Below, piece by piece: positions 1-8,978 of a stretch of DNA of 64,000 nucleotides (the first letter of the stretch is position 1; the number at the start of each line of letters is the position of its first letter). The notes below the pieces were generated by a model. It was not told where the DNA came from. It was given only the letters and a program-made list of their open reading frames with translations, and ran no database searches. The stretch is from an uncultured Thiohalocapsa sp. GTDB lineage: Bacteria > Pseudomonadota > Gammaproteobacteria > Chromatiales > Chromatiaceae. The position numbers and the translations under genes were made by a program. The stretch lies in NCBI RefSeq assembly GCF_913063425.1, contig NZ_CAJXYK010000011.1, positions 62,001-126,000 on the forward strand, written 5' to 3'.

Positions 1-55
1 GCAGTCATCGGGGGTCGCTCGTGATACGGTTGGGGGAACGCCGGCGCTGGCCGAT

Positions 56-1102
56 TCATGCCGGCCGCTCGAACAGGTAGTGCCCCACGTACCACTCCGA
101 GCCGTCGCGGAAGCCGAAGAACTCCGCACAGCCCATGAAGAAGAGTCGCCAGCGCATCCACCACAGCCCTGCCTGCTCCTCGCCGTAGGTCTGCGCCAGG
201 ATCGGCATGATGCGCTCCCGCGCGGCGTCCTGCTTGGCGAGCCAGGCGTTCAGGGTGCGCTCGTAGTGGCGGCCGTTCCAGCGCCAGCGGTCCACGAGCT
301 TGAGATCCTGCTGAAAGTGCAGCGGCAGATCGTCGCTCGGCATGATGCCGCCGGCGAAGAAATAGTGGCTCATCCAGTCCTCGGGCCCGGTGTCTTCGTA
401 AGGATAAGGGTGCTCGCGATGGCAGAACACGTGCATGAAAAAACGCCCGCCGGGCTTGAGCCAGCCGTTGACCCGCCCGAACAGCACGCGCCAGTTGCGC
501 ATGTGCTCGAACATCTCCAGCGAGACGATGCGGTCGAAGCGACCATCGGTGTCGAAGGTGTTCATGTCGGCGGTGATCACGGACAGATTCGAGATGCCGC
601 GGCGGGCGGCCTCGGCCTCGATGAATTCGCGCTGGGAGGCAGAGTTGGACACTGCCGTGAAGCGGCTGCCCGGGAAGCGCTCGGCGGCCCAGAGGCTGAA
701 ACTGCCCCAGCCGCAGCCGAGCTCCAGCACGTCCTGGCCCGCGGCGATGCCGGCGCGCTCGGCGGTGACCGCGAGCGAGGCCGCTTCGGCGGCGTCGAGG
801 TCATCCACGCCCTCAGGCCAGAAGCAGCAGCTGTACTTGCGCCGCGGGCCGAGCACGATGTCGAAGAATGCCGCCGGGACCTCGTAGTGCTGCTCGTTGG
901 CGCGATCCGGCACCGCCGCGACGGGAGCGGCGTCCATCAGCGCCAGGAAGTCCCGCTTGTGCGCCCAGGCGGCTTCCGGCTCGGCACCGGGCAGCTCGTC
1001 GACCATCTTCTTGAGCCGCTGGCGGATGCCGGCACGCACCACCGGGTCCGGCACCCGGCCGCGCTCCACCCAGTCGAGGATTCTGGCTTCGGAAATCGGC
1101 AT
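56..1102 (-). CDS. Cyclopropane-fatty-acyl-phospholipid synthase-like SAM methyltransferase
   Basis: 348-residue class I SAM-dependent methyltransferase of the cyclopropane-fatty-acid synthase (CFA/Mas) superfamily. The SAM-binding glycine motif LELGCGWG is at residues 126-133, and a NEQHYEVPAAFFDIVLG segment precedes it as in CFA synthases. The motif SLEMFEHM near 194-201 matches the family's conserved acidic/His region. The family transfers the SAM methyl group to unsaturated acyl chains of membrane lipids, but several short members methylate other substrates, so the substrate here is uncertain. The reading frame stays open far upstream. I chose the ATG at 1102 because similarity begins there and the upstream translation is low-complexity. 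It is divergent from tsaE. Confidence 0.85.
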   Translation of the reverse strand: MPISEARILDWVERGRVPDPVVRAGIRQRLKKMVDELPGAEPEAAWAHKRDFLALMDAAPVAAVPDRANEQHYEVPAAFFDIVLGPRRKYSCCFWPEGVDDLDAAEAASLAVTAERAGIAAGQDVLELGCGWGSFSLWAAERFPGSRFTAVSNSASQREFIEAEAARRGISNLSVITADMNTFDTDGRFDRIVSLEMFEHMRNWRVLFGRVNGWLKPGGRFFMHVFCHREHPYPYEDTGPEDWMSHYFFAGGIMPSDDLPLHFQQDLKLVDRWRWNGRHYERTLNAWLAKQDAARERIMPILAQTYGEEQAGLWWMRWRLFFMGCAEFFGFRDGSEWYVGHYLFERPA

Positions 1103-1406
1103 GTCTGCTCCCGTGTCGTCGGTTATTTTGGCTGTTGTCCAAGTGTTGTCCAAGGCGAAAACTTGCAAGCCGTCCGGTCGCCGGTTGCACTCTGACAAGG
1201 GCGGTCTGGCGGCCACTGATCCGCGCCCGCAGCGCGCACCCTGTGCGACAGCACCAACGCTTGCACTGGCGCCGGACCGGGCCAATCTTACAAACCTTGG
1301 AGCAGCAGCCTGCGGCGGCGCCCAGCCATCAGCCCTCAGCCCCCAGCCCCCAGCCCGGAAACCTGCTGCCCCGAGATCTGCACGCGCGTCCCATTCTGAG
1401 TGATCG
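1103..1406. other. Divergent intergenic region with C-rich tandem repeat
   Basis: This 304-bp region lies between two divergent genes and should hold both promoters. At about 1323-1356 it has a short tandem array of agccctc/agccccc units, related to longer copies at 17848-17879 and 19350-19374. No gene was recognised. Confidence 0.5.
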
Positions 1407-1937
1407 ATGTCTGAGCCATTTTCCGTGCTGTCGCGCGAGGTTGCGGAGACGGAGCGCATCGCCGCCACCGTAGCCGCCCATCTGCGCGCCGGCGACATCC
1501 TGCTGCTGACAGGCGATCTCGCCTGCGGCAAAACGGCGTTCGTCAAGGGGCTGGCCGCGGCGCTCGGCTCAACGGACACCGTCACCAGTCCCACCTATGC
1601 GCTGGTGCACAACTATCGCACCGACCGGTGCGATGTCATGCACATCGACGCCTACCGCGTGGAGAGCGTCCGCGAGTTCACCGACCTGGGCCTCGACGAG
1701 TACTTCCCCGAGTGCATCGTCGCCATCGAGTGGGGCGACAAGGTGGCGGGGCTTTTCGATGACCATCTGCGCATCGCCTTTCACCTGGCGGATGCGCACG
1801 AGCAGCATCGTTTGCTCAGCTTCGACTGCTCGGGTGAGCGCTGGGGCGCCGAAATGACGCAACTGGAGGCCGAGCTGGGGGTGCAACGGGGAGCCGACTG
1901 CGGAGGTGTTGACGGTGAGTCTCCTGCTGGTCATTGA
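1407..1937 (+). CDS. tsaE: tRNA threonylcarbamoyladenosine biosynthesis ATPase TsaE
   Basis: 176-residue P-loop ATPase that drives the TsaB–TsaD complex in making t6A at position 37 of ANN-decoding tRNAs. The Walker A motif is GDLACGKT at residues 36-43, where most homologues have GDLGAGKT. Downstream are the family motifs TSPTYALVHNY, HIDAYR and IEWGDK. The length is slightly above the usual 150-160 because of an extra C-terminal tail that overlaps tsaB. It is the first gene of a compact tsaE–tsaB–(gap)–tsaC–tsaD series. The start ATG follows a 300-bp divergent promoter region. Confidence 0.93.
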   Translation: MSEPFSVLSREVAETERIAATVAAHLRAGDILLLTGDLACGKTAFVKGLAAALGSTDTVTSPTYALVHNYRTDRCDVMHIDAYRVESVREFTDLGLDEYFPECIVAIEWGDKVAGLFDDHLRIAFHLADAHEQHRLLSFDCSGERWGAEMTQLEAELGVQRGADCGGVDGESPAGH

Positions 1938-2586
1938 TACATCGGCACGCCCCTTCGAAGTTGCGCTGGGACGGGTCGGTGCGTGCCTGTACAGCGCGCG
2001 GGCCGCGGCCATGACCCCCAACAAGCAGGATCTGGCGGCGATGGTGACGGAGGCCTTGCGCGCGTCCGGGCAGTCGCTGCGGGACCTTCAGGGTATTGCA
2101 GTGAACATCGGTCCGGGGGCCCTCGGCTCGGTGCGCTCGGGTGTGTCCTTTGCCAATGCCCTGGCCTACAGCCTGGGCGTGCCCGTTCACCCCGTGACCT
2201 CCTTCGAGCTCATGGGCTTCGCCGCGGCGGCTGCGCAGGATCGCCCGGTGCTGTGCACGGCGCGGGCGTCCGACGGCCAGGCATATCTGGGGGTGTTCGC
2301 GGCGGGCAGGCTGTCGTTCATGACCTTCGGAGCGCTCGATGCGCTCGCCCCGGCGACGGTCGCCGACCTCGACCGTGTTGCGATTGCCGGGGACCACAGG
2401 GCGGCGCTGTGTACGCTGCTCCGCAACAGGGAGGTCATCGACAGCGGCGTGGACAGGGGCACGGCGGCCACCTACCTGCAATGGGCAGCCACAGGCGCCG
2501 GCGAGGCCAGGGCCTTCCCCGAGGTGGCGACGCCCATCACGGAGGACTCGGCGCTGCTCCGGGATGCGGCGGAGCTGCTGCGCTGA
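1915..2586 (+). CDS. tsaB: tRNA threonylcarbamoyladenosine biosynthesis protein TsaB
   Basis: About 223 residues of the ASKHA-fold TsaB family, the non-catalytic partner that dimerises with TsaD in t6A synthesis. Typical N-terminal features are LLLVIDTSARPFEVAL followed by the motif GPGALGSVRSG. The reading frame is open from a GTG at 1906, but a GGAGG at 1902-1906 is correctly spaced for the GTG at 1915, so I start there. Either start overlaps the end of tsaE, which suggests translational coupling. Confidence 0.88.
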   Translation: MSLLLVIDTSARPFEVALGRVGACLYSARAAAMTPNKQDLAAMVTEALRASGQSLRDLQGIAVNIGPGALGSVRSGVSFANALAYSLGVPVHPVTSFELMGFAAAAAQDRPVLCTARASDGQAYLGVFAAGRLSFMTFGALDALAPATVADLDRVAIAGDHRAALCTLLRNREVIDSGVDRGTAATYLQWAATGAGEARAFPEVATPITEDSALLRDAAELLR

Positions 2587-2695
2587 GGGACTGGCGCCAG
2601 GGAAAGTCGGCGCCCCGGCTGGGCAGCAGCACGGTCCGCGTTGTGAATGAACAGGTTTTTCTGCCGGGCATGGACCCGGAAGGCAGTGGATTTTC

Positions 2696-3292
2696 ATGAG
2701 CGCAGACATCCCAGAGGCCGTCGCCGCACTCCAAGCGGGCGGGCTTATCCTGGTTCCGACGGACACGGTCTATGGCCTGGCGGTGAGTCCGGCGTTCCCG
2801 GCGGCGGTCGAGCGGCTGGGGGTGCTGAAGGGGCGCCCGCGGGATCGGTTCTATCCGATCATGGTCGCATCGCCCGATGATCTGCTCGACCTCGGCGCCG
2901 AGATCAATCCTTGCGCCGAGCGGCTGCTCGCGTCCAGGTACGTTCCGGGGCCGCTGACGCTCGCCATCGGCTTCCGGGATGCGCCCACTGTGCCCTGGCT
3001 CAGCGGGCGGGAGGAGATCGGCATCCGCATCCCGGACGATGCGCGCATGCTGGACATCCTCCGGCAGGCAGGGCCGTTGTTCGTGACCAGTGCCAACAAG
3101 CACGGCGAGCCCACCCATGAGACGGTGCCGGAGATCCTGGCACAGCTCGGCGAGCGGCCCGATGTGGTCATCGACGGCGGCGTGCTGCACACGGTGCCCT
3201 CGACCCTGGTGAACTGCCGGTGCGAGCCGCCCGCCGTGGAGCGGGTGGGCGTCGTGCCGGAGGCAGACGTGAAACAGCTCCTCGGACTCTAG
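2696..3292 (+). CDS. tsaC: YrdC/Sua5-domain threonylcarbamoyl-AMP synthase (TsaC)
   Basis: 198-residue single-domain YrdC-family protein. It makes L-threonylcarbamoyladenylate from Thr, bicarbonate and ATP, the intermediate used by TsaBDE. Visible motifs are PTDTVYGLA (21-29), KGRPRDRFYPIM, PGPLTLAI, IGIRIPDD and FVTSANKHG. The length fits TsaC rather than the longer Sua5. It ends 5 bp before the chosen tsaD start. The PxDTxYGL/KxRP combination supports enzymatic function, although YciO-type paralogues share the fold. Confidence 0.85.
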   Translation: MSADIPEAVAALQAGGLILVPTDTVYGLAVSPAFPAAVERLGVLKGRPRDRFYPIMVASPDDLLDLGAEINPCAERLLASRYVPGPLTLAIGFRDAPTVPWLSGREEIGIRIPDDARMLDILRQAGPLFVTSANKHGEPTHETVPEILAQLGERPDVVIDGGVLHTVPSTLVNCRCEPPAVERVGVVPEADVKQLLGL

Positions 3293-3297
3293 AGACC

Positions 3298-4290
3298 ATG
3301 CGCAACCTCGTCCTCGGCATCGAATCCTCCTGTGACGACACGGCCGCTGCACTCGTCGACGCGGCGGGCGCTGTGGTCGCGTCGGTGAAGGTCGCGCAGA
3401 CAGAGGTCCACCGCCCTTACGGCGGCGTCTATCCGGAGCTCGCGAGCAGGGCGCATGTGGCGGAGATCGTGCCGGCGCTGCACCAGACGCTGGCGGATGC
3501 CGGCGTCGGCGTCGAGCAGATCCGCGCCATCGGCGTCACGCGCGGGCCGGGCCTGATCGGCCCCCTGCTGGTGGGGCTCAACACCGCCGCCGGGCTTGGC
3601 CTGGGCTGGGAGCTGCCGGTGATCGGCATCAACCACCTGCGCGGGCACCTGCGCAGCGCCGATCTGGAGGAGGCGCGGGTCAAGTATCCGGCGACCATTC
3701 TGCTGGTCTCCGGCGGGCATACCATCCTCGCGTACATGGAAGACCCTGCCTCCATCCGCCTGCTCGGCACCACCCGGGACGACTCCGTGGGCGAGGCCTA
3801 TGACAAGGTGGGCCGCATGTTGGGGCTCGGTTATCCGGGCGGCCCTGCGGTGGATCGGCTCGCGAAGACCGGTACCCCGAGCATCCGCTTTCCCCGCCCC
3901 ATGATCCAGCAGGGGCTCGACTTCTCGCTGTCCGGGCTCAAGTCCGCGGTGTCGCGCCATCTGGAGCAGGCACCGGACCCGCGTCACGAGGACGTGGCCG
4001 CGTCCTTCGTCGAGGCGATTCTGGAGCTCTTGGTGACCAAGTGCCGGCGTGCCCTGGCGGAGCAGCCCTCGCAGTCCCTGGTCATCGTGGGCGGCGTGGC
4101 GGCGAGCCCGCAACTGCGCGCGGCGGCCGCCGAGCTGTGCGCGGAGCTTGACGTGGAGCTGTGCCTGCCGCCGCTGCGCTGGGCCACGGACAACGCGGCC
4201 ATGATCGCGCTTGCGACCTGGGACTACATCGAGCAGGGCCAGCAGCCCCGCCCGGTGCCGGACGTACGCCTGTCCATCGTCGATTACTGA
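3298..4290 (+). CDS. tsaD: tRNA N6-threonylcarbamoyladenosine transferase TsaD
   Basis: 330-residue Kae1/TsaD family protein that transfers the threonylcarbamoyl group to A37 of tRNA. It starts MRNLVLGIESSCDDTAAALV. The metal-binding motif is INHLRGHL with His113 and His117, and a nucleotide-binding GGVAAS segment and LRWATDNAAMIA follow. The frame is open upstream into tsaC, but the ATG at 3298 aligns with the family N-terminus. The protein is marginally shorter than the usual 335-345 residues. It is convergent with topA. Confidence 0.93.
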   Translation: MRNLVLGIESSCDDTAAALVDAAGAVVASVKVAQTEVHRPYGGVYPELASRAHVAEIVPALHQTLADAGVGVEQIRAIGVTRGPGLIGPLLVGLNTAAGLGLGWELPVIGINHLRGHLRSADLEEARVKYPATILLVSGGHTILAYMEDPASIRLLGTTRDDSVGEAYDKVGRMLGLGYPGGPAVDRLAKTGTPSIRFPRPMIQQGLDFSLSGLKSAVSRHLEQAPDPRHEDVAASFVEAILELLVTKCRRALAEQPSQSLVIVGGVAASPQLRAAAAELCAELDVELCLPPLRWATDNAAMIALATWDYIEQGQQPRPVPDVRLSIVDY

Positions 4291-4383
4291 GCGCGTCGCC
4301 CGCGCCCCAGGGGCGGAGCTTGTTCGAAAACTTTCCGGGGGCGCCGGCCGCGTCGAGGCGCGTCGCCAGGCCATCCGGCGCGC

Positions 4384-6711
4384 TCAGGACGCCGCCTCCA
4401 CCTCCGCCTCTTCCGCCGGCGCGGCATAGCCGCATTCCTTCTGCGGGCAGACCTTCTGCGCGCCCTTGGTCTTGGTGACCTTGAGTGTCAGGATGGGCCA
4501 GTTGCACTGGGGGCAGGGCTCGGCCAGCGGCTGGTTCCAGACCGCGTAGTCGCACTTCGGGTAGGTGGAGCAGGAGAAGAAGACCTTGCCGCGGCGGGAT
4601 TTCTTCTTCTGCAGCGTGCCGGTCTCGCATTTCGGGCACTGGATGCCCGTGTCCACGGGCTTTTCCAGCGGCTCGATGTGACGGCACTTGGGGTAGCCGG
4701 TGCAGCCGATGAACTTGCCGTAGCGCCCGCGCTTGATGGCGAGCTCCGAGCCGCACTCGGGGCAGGTGCGGCCCTCCACGAGCTGGGGCTCTTCCTTCTC
4801 GCCCTTGCCCTCATCCAGGTCGCGGGTGTACTTGCACTCGGGATAGTTGGTGCAGCCGATGAAGAGCCCGTTGCGGCCCAGGCGCTTGGCGAGCTGCCCG
4901 CCGCACTCGGGGCATTGCTCGTCGATGGCCTCCTGCGTCACCTGGCTGCGGTCCACGTTCTCCTGCGTGTGCTCCAGGCGGTCCTTGAAGGGCTTCCAGA
5001 ACTGCTCCAGCAGCGGAATCCAGTCCTCTTCGCCGCGGGAGACGGCGTCCAGCTCGTCCTCCAGCCGGGCCGTGAAGTCGTAGTCCACGTAGGACGTGAA
5101 GTGCTCGGTGAGGAACTTGTTGACGATGCGGCCCACGTCCGTCGGCAGGAAGCGCTTCTTCTCCAGCAGCACGTATTCACGCTCCTGCAGCGTGGAGATG
5201 ATGGACGCATAGGTGGACGGCCGGCCGATGCCGAGCTCCTCCAGCGCCTTGACGAGGGACGCCTCGCTGTAGCGCGGCGGCGGCTCGGTAAAGTGCTGTT
5301 CCGGGCGGATGGCCTGAAGGTCCACCAGCTGCCCTTCGGTCATCTCGGGCAGCATGCGCTCCTCGTCATCGTCGGCGCTGGTGGCGTCGTCGCGCCCTTC
5401 CAGGTAGACGCGCATGAAGCCGGGCTCGGCCACCGTGGAGCCGGTGGCGCGGAACAGGTTGCCCGCGCCGGCGGAGAGATCCACGGCCACCTGGTTGATG
5501 AGCGCATGGGCCATCTGGCAGGCGATGGTGCGCTTCCAGATGAGCTCGTAGAGCTTCGCCTGGTCCGCCGTCAGATGCTGCTTGATGTCCTTCGGCAGGT
5601 TGCGGATGGACGTGGGCCGGATGGCCTCGTGCGCCTCCTGGGCGTTCTTGGACTTGGTCTTGAAGGCGCGCGGCGCATCGGGCACGTACTTCTGGCCGTA
5701 GCGCTCGCCGATGTACTCGCGCAGCTCGGTGATGGCCTCCTGGGCCAGGTTCACCGAGTCCGTGCGCATGTAGGTGATCAGCCCGACGGCACCCTGGCCG
5801 ATGTCCACGCCCTCATAGAGCTGCTGGGCGGTGCGCATGGTGCGCTGGGCGGTGAAGCCGAGCTTGCGCGCGGCCTCCTGCTGCAGCGTGGAGGTGATGA
5901 AGGGCGGCGCGGGATTGCGCTTGCGCTGCTTGCGCTCGACCTTCTCCACCTTGAGCTGCCCGCCCGGGGCGCCGCCCGTGGCCTGAAGCAGTGCGGCTTC
6001 CACCTCCCGGGCGCGGGTTTCATCGGTGATGCTGAACTGCTCCACCTTCTCGCCGCCGAACTGGGTCAGCTTGGCGGCGAAGGGCTTGGTGCCGAGCTTG
6101 TCGTCCGGGGCGCTGGCGTCGGCCTCCACGGTCCAGTACTCCTGGCTCTGGAAGGCCTCGATCTCCTGCTCGCGCTCGACAATGAGCCGCAGCGCCGGGC
6201 TCTGTACGCGCCCGGCGGAGAGCCCGCGCCGCACCTTCTTCCACAGCAGCGGCGACAGGTTGAAGCCGACGAGATAATCCAGCGCGCGCCGGGCCTGCTG
6301 GGCATTGACCAGGTCCGTGGAGAGCTCGCGCGGATGGGCCACGGCGTCGTTCACGGCGCGCTTGGTGATCTCGTTGAAGACCACGCGGTAGACCGGTCGC
6401 TCGCCGATCAGCTTGCGGTCGTGCAGCAGCTCGTACAGGTGCCAGGAGATGGCCTCGCCCTCGCGATCCGGGTCCGTTGCCAGGTAGAGGGCGTCGGCCT
6501 TCTTGAGCAGCTTGGCGATGGCGGCGACGTGCTTCTCGTTGCGGTCGATGACCTGGTACTTCATCTGGAAGTTGTGCTCCGGGTCCACCGCACCCTCCTT
6601 GGGCACCAGGTCGCGCACGTGGCCGTAGGAGGCCACCACCTCGAACTCGGGGCCGAGGTATTTCTTGATGGTCTTGGCCTTGGCGGGGGATTCGACGACG
6701 ACGAGTTGCAT
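4384..6711 (-). CDS. topA: DNA topoisomerase I
   Basis: 775-residue type IA topoisomerase that relaxes negative supercoils. The N-terminal Toprim domain begins MQLVVVESPAKAKTIKKYLG. The catalytic Tyr is Y314 in GLITYMRTDS. Four C-terminal zinc-ribbon repeats start CPECGGQL, CPECGSEL, CPKCETGT and CPQCNWPI, with the paired Cys further on in each. The protein is shorter than E. coli TopA (865) because the C-terminal region after the zinc ribbons is short. It is the distal gene of the LysM–dprA–smg–topA minus-strand block. Confidence 0.96.
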   Translation of the reverse strand: MQLVVVESPAKAKTIKKYLGPEFEVVASYGHVRDLVPKEGAVDPEHNFQMKYQVIDRNEKHVAAIAKLLKKADALYLATDPDREGEAISWHLYELLHDRKLIGERPVYRVVFNEITKRAVNDAVAHPRELSTDLVNAQQARRALDYLVGFNLSPLLWKKVRRGLSAGRVQSPALRLIVEREQEIEAFQSQEYWTVEADASAPDDKLGTKPFAAKLTQFGGEKVEQFSITDETRAREVEAALLQATGGAPGGQLKVEKVERKQRKRNPAPPFITSTLQQEAARKLGFTAQRTMRTAQQLYEGVDIGQGAVGLITYMRTDSVNLAQEAITELREYIGERYGQKYVPDAPRAFKTKSKNAQEAHEAIRPTSIRNLPKDIKQHLTADQAKLYELIWKRTIACQMAHALINQVAVDLSAGAGNLFRATGSTVAEPGFMRVYLEGRDDATSADDDEERMLPEMTEGQLVDLQAIRPEQHFTEPPPRYSEASLVKALEELGIGRPSTYASIISTLQEREYVLLEKKRFLPTDVGRIVNKFLTEHFTSYVDYDFTARLEDELDAVSRGEEDWIPLLEQFWKPFKDRLEHTQENVDRSQVTQEAIDEQCPECGGQLAKRLGRNGLFIGCTNYPECKYTRDLDEGKGEKEEPQLVEGRTCPECGSELAIKRGRYGKFIGCTGYPKCRHIEPLEKPVDTGIQCPKCETGTLQKKKSRRGKVFFSCSTYPKCDYAVWNQPLAEPCPQCNWPILTLKVTKTKGAQKVCPQKECGYAAPAEEAEVEAAS

Positions 6712-6955
6712 GACGGTTCCGGCAGCGGGGCGAAGGGCGGCCTAGGAAATACGAAAGCCCCCGGTCGCGTCAAGGTGGGGCCGCTGCCCGGCGGGCGTCA
6801 ACCCATGCTCGCCCGCGCTGGCTGGGCGAAATCACCGGCAGGTCCCGGAGCCTGGGCCGGAGAACGCCTGAGGTCAGGCGAGAATTTGCCGCAGGCGGAC
6901 TGAAGCTCGCCTTCCGCGGGGGCCGACTGAAGTTTGCCTACCCGGCGGTGCCTCC

Positions 6956-7432
6956 CTAGTGCAGCTGCGCCGGTGCGTCGCTGTAGATCAGCTCTTCCAT
7001 CTGGCTGTGCGCGGACTCGCGGCCGGGGCGGTTCATCAGCACCAGCAGCACCACCCACTTGAGCTCATCGACGCTGACGGCGGTCTGCTGGATGGCCATG
7101 GCGCGGTCGATGACCAGCTCCCGGCTCAGCGGGTCCAGGATGGCGCTCTGCTCCAGGAACAGCAGCAGCCCGCGGGCCTCGATGTCGAGCTTGGCGCATT
7201 CGGCGGGCGTGTAGACGCGCACGGCGCCGGCGCTGCGCGGCGGATACTCGGTGGTGTCCATGCGGCTCGCCAGCTCGTCGAGCCAGGTCAGTGCCTGCGC
7301 AATCTCGCTGTTGGAGAAGCCCGCGCGGGAGAGCTCCGCCTCCAGCTCGTCCTGGTCCACCGGCGGCCGTGACTGGCCGTCCAGGTAGTTCTCGTAGAGG
7401 TAGATCAGGACGTCGACCATGCTCTCGTTCAT
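6956..7432 (-). CDS. smg: Smg family protein (DUF494)
   Basis: 158-residue acidic protein of the Smg/DUF494 family, which is conserved next to dprA in gamma- and betaproteobacteria. It begins MNESMVDVLIYLYENYLDG and carries LKWVVLLVLMNRPG near the C-terminus, both typical. The start at 7432 is supported by a GAGGAG about 5 nt upstream; an open frame continues upstream without a convincing start. The biochemical function is unknown. Confidence 0.9.
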   Translation of the reverse strand: MNESMVDVLIYLYENYLDGQSRPPVDQDELEAELSRAGFSNSEIAQALTWLDELASRMDTTEYPPRSAGAVRVYTPAECAKLDIEARGLLLFLEQSAILDPLSRELVIDRAMAIQQTAVSVDELKWVVLLVLMNRPGRESAHSQMEELIYSDAPAQLH

Positions 7433-7520
7433 GCTGACTCCTCGTGGTGTTACGTCTGTCATGTCGGCGGGGCGTGGATGGGGTGGGACAGGTCCAGGGT
7501 GCGGCGGGTCGGCGGTGGGC

Positions 7521-8672
7521 TCAGGCATCGCGCGGGGCCGGGGGCGGCTCTGCGCGCAGGCTGTAGCGACCGCCGGGGTGGGAGACCACGTGGCCCTGCA
7601 GCTCCAGCAGCAGCAGCATCGAGGCGATCTCGAAGGCCGGCATGCCCGTGCGCGCAATGAGGTCATCGGGTGCCACGGGATCATACCCCAAGCAGTCGAG
7701 CAGCCGGCGGTGGTCGTCGTCGAGATCCGCGTCCTGCTGCTGCGCCGGCGCCACCTCGGGGTTATCGTCCAATGCATCGCTCAGGTATTCACCCAGCTGC
7801 GGTCCGAGCTCTTCCAGGATCTGGTTGGCGCTGTCCACGAGCTTGGCGCCCTGGCGGATGAGGGCGTGGCAGCCGCGCGCGAGGGGGTTGTGGATGGAGC
7901 CCGGCACGGCGAAGACCTCGCGCCCCTGCTCGCTCGCCAGCCGCGCGGTGATGAGCGAGCCCGAGCCCACCGCCGCCTCCACCACCAGGGTGCCCAGACT
8001 CAGGCCCGAGATGATGCGGTTGCGCTGCGGAAAATGGCTGGCGTGGGGGCCGGTGCCCGGCAGAAACTCGCTCACCAGGGCGCCGGCGCTGGCGATGCGC
8101 CTGGCGAGCTCCCGGTGCGCGGCGGGGTAGACCCGGTCCGGACCCGTGCCGAGCACGGCGATGGTGCGCCCGGCGCCGAGGGCGCCGTCGTGGGCCGCGG
8201 CGTCGATGCCGAGCGCAAGACCACTGGTGATCACGAGCCCGAGACCGGCCAGGTAAGCGGCGAAGTCGCGGGCCGTTTCGGTGCCGCCGGCGGTGGGGTT
8301 GCGGCTGCCGACGATGGCGATCTGCGGCTCGTTCAGGAGTGCCGTCTCGCCGCGCACGAAGAGCAGCGGCGGCGGGGCCGCCAGCGCGCGCAGGCGCTTG
8401 GGATAACCCGGCATGTCGGGCGTCAGCAGGTGGGCGCCGTCGTGCGCGGCCCAGGCAAAGGCCGCTTCGACCCGGCTTCGGTCCGGCGCCCCGATGGCGG
8501 TGATGGCGGCGTTGGACAGCCCAGCGTCGGCCAGCGCGCCCCGGCCCGCGGCACGCACGCCGGCGGCACTGCCGAAGCGCTCGATCAGCTGTGCGATGCG
8601 CCGCGGGCCCACCCCGGGCGCCAGAGTCAGTGCGAGCCAGTCGGTGATCTGCTCGCGGCTTGCGGTGCTCAT
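7521..8672 (-). CDS. dprA: DNA-processing protein DprA
   Basis: 383-residue DprA/Smf protein that binds incoming single-stranded DNA and loads RecA during natural transformation. The N-terminal region is helix-hairpin-helix/SAM-like. The Rossmann core has IAIVGSRNPT (118-127), GLALGIDAAAH (151-161), FPQRNRIISGLS and VPGSIHNPLARGCHALI. A C-terminal winged-helix domain (DprA_WH) occupies about 325-375. Full length for the family. It is followed by smg and topA. Confidence 0.95.
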   Translation of the reverse strand: MSTASREQITDWLALTLAPGVGPRRIAQLIERFGSAAGVRAAGRGALADAGLSNAAITAIGAPDRSRVEAAFAWAAHDGAHLLTPDMPGYPKRLRALAAPPPLLFVRGETALLNEPQIAIVGSRNPTAGGTETARDFAAYLAGLGLVITSGLALGIDAAAHDGALGAGRTIAVLGTGPDRVYPAAHRELARRIASAGALVSEFLPGTGPHASHFPQRNRIISGLSLGTLVVEAAVGSGSLITARLASEQGREVFAVPGSIHNPLARGCHALIRQGAKLVDSANQILEELGPQLGEYLSDALDDNPEVAPAQQQDADLDDDHRRLLDCLGYDPVAPDDLIARTGMPAFEIASMLLLLELQGHVVSHPGGRYSLRAEPPPAPRDA

Positions 8673-8916
8673 GGCCGCAGGACCGAGCCGCGGGTCCCGG
8701 CCTGCCGGTGGGGTCGATGGGGCCTGGTCATGTCTGTGCTCCGTGCAGCCTGCGCGCCGCGCGCGGACAGGCTGCCTGCCCGCCCGGGCCGATGACGCCT
8801 CGGCAGGGCCGGCGCATTCCTCGTTGCGGTATTGGTCAATGGTCGCTGCTGTGGTCCACGGAAGCTGTGCGCTGTTGACCAGCGCGGCGCATTCGTGCGC
8901 ATGGGCAGTGCTTTGG

Positions 8917-8972
8917 TGAGGATCATGGGGTGAGGATCATGGGGTGAGGATCATGGGGTGCGGGTCATGGGG
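8917..8972. repeat. 14-bp tandem repeat, four units
   Basis: Three identical copies of tgaggatcatgggg (8917, 8931, 8945) are followed by a diverged fourth copy (8959) and a partial fifth. They sit in the 306-bp gap between the LysM gene stop and the dprA start, so on the transcribed minus strand the array lies just after the LysM stop codon. No gene or terminator is evident in this gap. Confidence 0.85.
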
Positions 8973-8978
8973 CGCGCG

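Noticed and set aside
80-1195. Long plus-strand open frames opposite the methyltransferase gene
   Set aside because: They mirror the minus-strand gene, are rich in His/Arg/Ala/Gly and have no domain or ribosome-binding site; a GC-rich antisense artefact.
4291-4383. Possible terminator between convergent tsaD and topA
   Set aside because: Only a weak gcgcccc/ggggcg stem with no U-tract; not reported as a feature.
4678-6903. 741-codon plus-strand frame opposite topA
   Set aside because: Antisense to a clear topA with all motifs; composition is typical of the reverse complement of GC-rich coding DNA.
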